Below the pieces are notes generated by a model. It saw only the letters and a list, made by a program, of their open reading frames with translations, did not search any database and was not told where the DNA came from. A stretch of DNA of 64,000 nucleotides from JAOADN01 sp049323795 (GTDB taxonomy: Bacteria; Pseudomonadota; Alphaproteobacteria; Rhodobacterales; Rhodobacteraceae). Where the stretch lies: NCBI GenBank assembly GCA_049323795.1, contig JBMOOH010000009.1, positions 124,001 through 188,000 of the forward strand. The letters run 5' to 3'. The translations under genes were made by a program, and so were the position numbers. Positions 61,267 to 64,000 of this stretch are shown piece after piece. Every line of letters begins with the position of its first letter. The stretch's first letter is position 1.

Positions 61267-61976
61267 CCCAGCGCCGCCGACTGCGCCGCAACCAGCCGCC
61301 CGGTCGCTCCAGCGGCGAGGTCCAGGAGCTGCCCGATCTCGTCGCGGCCGAAGGTCGCGCCTTCGGCCGACATCTGCACCTCGATCAGCCGCCCCCGCCC
61401 GGTCATCACGAAGTTCCCGTCGGCCCCGGCCTCGCTGTCCTCGGTGTAGTCGAGGTCCACCAGCACCTGCCCGGCATAGATCCCGCAGCTCACCGCCGCC
61501 ACATGGTCCACGATCGGGTCCGACGTCACCGCCCCGAGCTTCAGCAGCCTGTTCACCGCCAGCCGCAGGGCGACCCAGCCCCCGGTGATGGACGCGCAGC
61601 GCGTGCCGCCATCGGCCTGGATCACGTCGCAGTCCACCACGATCTGCCGCTCGCCCAGCGCCGCCCGGTCCACGCCCGCACGCAGGGACCGTCCGATCAG
61701 CCGCTGGATCTCCTGCGTCCGCCCCGACTGCTTGCCCGCCGCCGCCTCGCGCCGGTTCCGCGTCGTCGTCGCGCGCGGCAGCATCCCGTATTCCGCCGTC
61801 ACCCAGCCGAGCCCGGTGCCCTTCAGGAACGGCGGCGGCTTGTCCTCGATCGTCGCGGTGCAGAGCACATGCGTGTCCCCGCAGCGGATCAGGCACGACC
61901 CTTCCGCATGGCGGGTGACGCCAATCTCGATCGACACGGGCCTCAGCTCGTCCAGTTTCCGTCCCGAAGGTCGCAT
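61263..61976 (-). CDS. rph: Ribonuclease PH
   Basis: A 237-residue phosphorolytic exonuclease that trims tRNA 3' ends. It has MRPSGRKLDELRPVSIE, RHAEGSCLIRCGDTHVLCTA, the EYGMLPRATTTRNRREA phosphate-binding region, and DCDVIQADGGTRCASITGG. ATG 61976 is chosen over 61988 because the known family N-terminus starts there. It leads a minus-strand chain with rdgB, the RidA gene and hemW, each linked by 4-nt overlaps. Confidence 0.95.
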   Translation of the reverse strand: MRPSGRKLDELRPVSIEIGVTRHAEGSCLIRCGDTHVLCTATIEDKPPPFLKGTGLGWVTAEYGMLPRATTTRNRREAAAGKQSGRTQEIQRLIGRSLRAGVDRAALGERQIVVDCDVIQADGGTRCASITGGWVALRLAVNRLLKLGAVTSDPIVDHVAAVSCGIYAGQVLVDLDYTEDSEAGADGNFVMTGRGRLIEVQMSAEGATFGRDEIGQLLDLAAGATGRLVAAQSAALG

Positions 61977-62066
61977 GACCGCCCCCATTTACCGCGATAT
62001 CGGCGGCTTAGACCCGTCGGTCCCGGTCCGCAACCCCGAAGGCCGCGGGCTTGCTGTCGCGCCAGG

Positions 62067-62096
62067 TTGACGGGGACCTGTCCGCTCCCCTATCTA
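62067..62096 (+). promoter_or_regulatory. Candidate heat-shock-type promoter of hrcA-grpE
   Basis: TTGACG (62067-62072) and TATCTA (62091-62096) with an 18-bp spacer; the -10 is preceded by CCCC, giving CCCCTATCTA, similar to sigma-32 promoters of alphaproteobacteria. No CIRCE element was found. The gap between divergent rph and hrcA is 159 nt. Confidence 0.4.
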
Positions 62097-62135
62097 GCTC
62101 CGTCCCGAACCGGCGATGCCTCGATCTGCACCCAG

Positions 62136-63209
62136 ATGACCGACAGCCTGCGACTCTCGGAAATGAACGAACGCACGCGCGAAGTCTTTCGCCGCGTCGT
62201 CGAGGGCTATCTGGAATCCGGCGACCCGGTGGGATCGCGCAGCCTGACCCGCGTGATGAGCGAAAAGGTCAGCGCCGCCACGATCCGCAACGTCATGCAG
62301 GATCTCGAATACCTCGGCCTTCTCGGCAGCCCGCATGTCTCCGCCGGCCGCATCCCGACCGAAGCCGGCCTGCGCATGTTCGTCGACGGATTCATGGAGG
62401 TGCGAAGCCTCTCCGACGAAGACCGTGACGCCATCGAATCCTCGGCCGGCTCCGCCGAGCCCGAGGTATCGGCCCTCCTCGACCGCGTCGGCGCCACGCT
62501 GTCGGGCCTGACCCACGGCGCGAGCCTCGTGCTGACGCCCAAGCGCGAGGCTCCGCTCAGGCACGTCGAATTCCTGCCCCTCGGCCCCGACCGGGCGCTG
62601 GCGGTCCTCGTCTTCGGCGACGGCCATGTCGAGAACCGCGTCTTCGTCCCGCCCCCCGGCCAGACGCCGAGTTCGATGCGCGAGGCCGCGAACTTCCTCA
62701 ACGCCGTCGCCGCCGGAAAGACCCTCGCCGAACTCCGCTCCGACCTCCGCATCCAGATGGAGGCCCACCGCCAGGAACTCGACTCGCTCGCCCGTGAGCT
62801 TGTGGAAAGCGGTCTCGCCATCTGGGAAAACCGGGGCGATGTCGAGGAACGCCTGATCGTCCGCGGCCGCGCCAACCTTCTCGACGCGGGCGACGAGACC
62901 GACCTCAACCGGATCCGCAGCCTCTTCGACGACCTCGAGCGGAAGCGCGACATCGTGGATGTGCTCGACCTGACCGAGGGCGCGCCCGGCGTCCGCATCT
63001 TCATCGGGTCCGAGAACAAGCTTTTCTCCCTGTCGGGTTCATCCCTCGTCGTCTCGCCTTATATGAATGCCGACCGCACGATCGTCGGGGCCATCGGCGT
63101 GATCGGCCCGACCCGGCTCAACTACGGGCGCATCGTGCCCATCGTCGATTACACCGCGCAGCTCGTCGGGCGTCTTCTGTCCGGCGGGCGGAAGGATCAG
63201 GACCCATGA
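62136..63209 (+). CDS. hrcA: Heat-inducible repressor HrcA
   Basis: A 357-residue repressor of groESL-type heat-shock operons. The winged helix (about 10-80) has GDPVGSRSLTRV and VSAATIRNVMQDLEYLGLL, followed by SPHVSAGRIPTEAGLRMFVD, the classic HrcA signature. The C-terminal GAF-like domain ends with GAIGVIGPTRLNYGRIVPIVD. It binds CIRCE operators, none of which lie in this window. The stop overlaps grpE by 4 nt. Confidence 0.96.
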   Translation: MTDSLRLSEMNERTREVFRRVVEGYLESGDPVGSRSLTRVMSEKVSAATIRNVMQDLEYLGLLGSPHVSAGRIPTEAGLRMFVDGFMEVRSLSDEDRDAIESSAGSAEPEVSALLDRVGATLSGLTHGASLVLTPKREAPLRHVEFLPLGPDRALAVLVFGDGHVENRVFVPPPGQTPSSMREAANFLNAVAAGKTLAELRSDLRIQMEAHRQELDSLARELVESGLAIWENRGDVEERLIVRGRANLLDAGDETDLNRIRSLFDDLERKRDIVDVLDLTEGAPGVRIFIGSENKLFSLSGSSLVVSPYMNADRTIVGAIGVIGPTRLNYGRIVPIVDYTAQLVGRLLSGGRKDQDP

Positions 63210-63760
63210 CAGACGTGAAGAAAGACGAGATCGCCGAGGATCAGGCCCAGCTTGGCGATGAGGCCGCTCTCGACGCCGCCGAGGGCGCGGCGGCCGAGAT
63301 CGAGGCGCTGAGGGCCGAGCGCGACGAGATGCGCGACCGCTTCATGCGGGCGCTCGCGGACGCCGAGAACGCCCGCAAGCGCGGCGAACGCGACCGGCGC
63401 GAGGCCGAGCAATACGGCGCCTCGCGCTTTGCCCGCGACCTGCTGCCGGTCTATGACGCGATGAAGCGCGCGACCGAGACGGTGACGGACGAACAGCGCG
63501 CCGCGTTGTCCGCCGTGATCGAGGGCGTGGAACTGACCCTGCGCGAACTCACCAACGTCTTCACCAGGCACGGCCTCACCCCGATCAACCCCAAGGTCGG
63601 CGACCCCTTCGACCCCCAGAATCACCAGGCGATGTTCGAGGCGCCGCTGCCGGGAACGAAGGCCGGCGACATCATCCAGGTGATGGCCGAAGGCTTCATG
63701 CTGCACGACCGCCTGCTGCGCCCCGCGCAGGTGGGGGTCAGTTCGACGCCGAAGTCGTGA
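63206..63760 (+). CDS. grpE: Nucleotide exchange factor GrpE
   Basis: A 184-residue co-chaperone which removes ADP from DnaK. The N-terminal long helix (about 30-75, RDEMRDRFMRALADAENARKR) dimerises; the beta domain has the GrpE signature around VGDPFDPQNHQAMFE to GFMLHDRLLRPAQVGV. dnaK is not in the window. Only 2 nt separate it from the convergent HD-domain gene. Confidence 0.96.
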   Translation: MTDVKKDEIAEDQAQLGDEAALDAAEGAAAEIEALRAERDEMRDRFMRALADAENARKRGERDRREAEQYGASRFARDLLPVYDAMKRATETVTDEQRAALSAVIEGVELTLRELTNVFTRHGLTPINPKVGDPFDPQNHQAMFEAPLPGTKAGDIIQVMAEGFMLHDRLLRPAQVGVSSTPKS

Positions 63761-63762
63761 TC

Positions 63763-64000
63763 TCAGGCCTCCGTTCCCGCCGCTTTCAACGGCTGCCCGT
63801 CCTTCGCCGCGCAGTGCCGGTCGACCACACGCTGGATCATCGGCGCGAAATGCCAATAGTCCGGCGTCTCCATTCCCGGTCGCTTGCCGGCCTCGTCGAG
63901 ATAGCGCACCTGCACAATTTCCTTCAGGTTCGGGTTCTTCTCGAATTCCGCCACCTCTTCGGCGCGCATCGGTCCGCCCTGAAGCGAGAGCGAATGGATC
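63763..64000 (-). CDS. HD-domain phosphohydrolase, C-terminal fragment
   Basis: The last 78 codons of a gene that runs off the window end. The in-frame sequence opens IHSLSLQGGPMRAEEVAEFE and continues to WHFAPMIQRVVDRH; this is the C-terminal end seen in small HD phosphohydrolases found beside grpE in Rhodobacterales and related to PhnZ-type proteins. 'H-S-L-x-x-Q-G-G' is the family marker. The HD metal residues themselves lie outside. An ATG at 63969 is internal, not the start. Substrate unknown. Confidence 0.6.
   Translation of the reverse strand, partial: IHSLSLQGGPMRAEEVAEFEKNPNLKEIVQVRYLDEAGKRPGMETPDYWHFAPMIQRVVDRHCAAKDGQPLKAAGTEA

Noticed and set aside
61977..62135. CIRCE operator upstream of hrcA
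   Set aside because: No TTAGCACTC-N9-GAGTGCTAA type repeat is present; hrcA here is probably driven by a heat-shock sigma promoter only.

Overview
The window reads as chromosomal DNA of a GC-rich alphaproteobacterium of the order Rhodobacterales (Rhodobacter/Paracoccus/Roseobacter relatives). The evidence is the regB/regA/hvrA redox-regulator locus, the tsaE-addB-addA-trxA run, and the block rho-mnmE-mnmG-rsmG-parA-parB-hemW-rdgB-rph-hrcA-grpE. Coding density is very high, many neighbours overlap by 4 nt, and GTG starts are common. I see no rRNA, tRNA, CRISPR array, insertion sequence or prophage gene.

Layout. (1) 1-2810: end of a LysR-type regulator, an H-NS/HvrA protein, response regulator RegA and divergent sensor kinase RegB; the senC/prrC gene usual at this locus is missing. 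(2) 2846-13562: a DivL-like PAS protein behind a perfect CtrA box, tsaE, a fused AmgK-MurU cell-wall recycling enzyme, addB, addA and trxA. (3) 13624-22098: housekeeping genes mtnA, hslV and hslU with a membrane-protein gene between them, smr, mltA interrupted by an amber codon, a Tim44-like gene, fxsA and secB. (4) 22218-28437: tamA-tamB outer-membrane assembly pair and a YihY-type membrane protein. (5) 28455-40111: a LacI-family regulator divergent from a nine-gene sugar locus with a CUT1 ABC importer, a cytoplasmic GH2 beta-mannosidase, a TIM-barrel isomerase/epimerase-like protein, a Gfo/Idh/MocA oxidoreductase, an aldo/keto reductase and a beta-propeller protein. (6) 40114-47693: a ROK regulator divergent from a complete xylose uptake and catabolism operon (xylF, xylH, xylG, xylB, xylA). 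(7) 47820-51267: a sugar transferase, then dnaQ-coaE-aroE-maf on the minus strand. (8) 51268-51601: an intergenic region with DnaA-box-like sites and an AT-rich stretch, my best candidate for the chromosomal origin. (9) 51602-63760: hemJ, rho, mnmE, mnmG, rsmG, parA, parB, then hemW-ridA-rdgB-rph on minus and hrcA-grpE on plus, with two parS-like sites just before parAB. The window ends inside an HD-domain phosphohydrolase.

How the genes work together. The flanks are origin-proximal housekeeping genes for replication, segregation, tRNA modification, proteostasis and cell-wall recycling. The middle (about 22-48 kb) is an accessory block that lets the cell import plant-type sugars (beta-mannosides or related oligosaccharides, and xylose), each set having its own divergent repressor, operator-like sites and an intra-operon hairpin after the binding-protein gene. 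No single gene set here is clearly a new system. The most unusual points are the AmgK-MurU fusion, the in-frame amber codon in mltA, the oriC/parS arrangement, the membrane protein between hslV and hslU, and the oxidoreductase-rich beta-mannoside locus.
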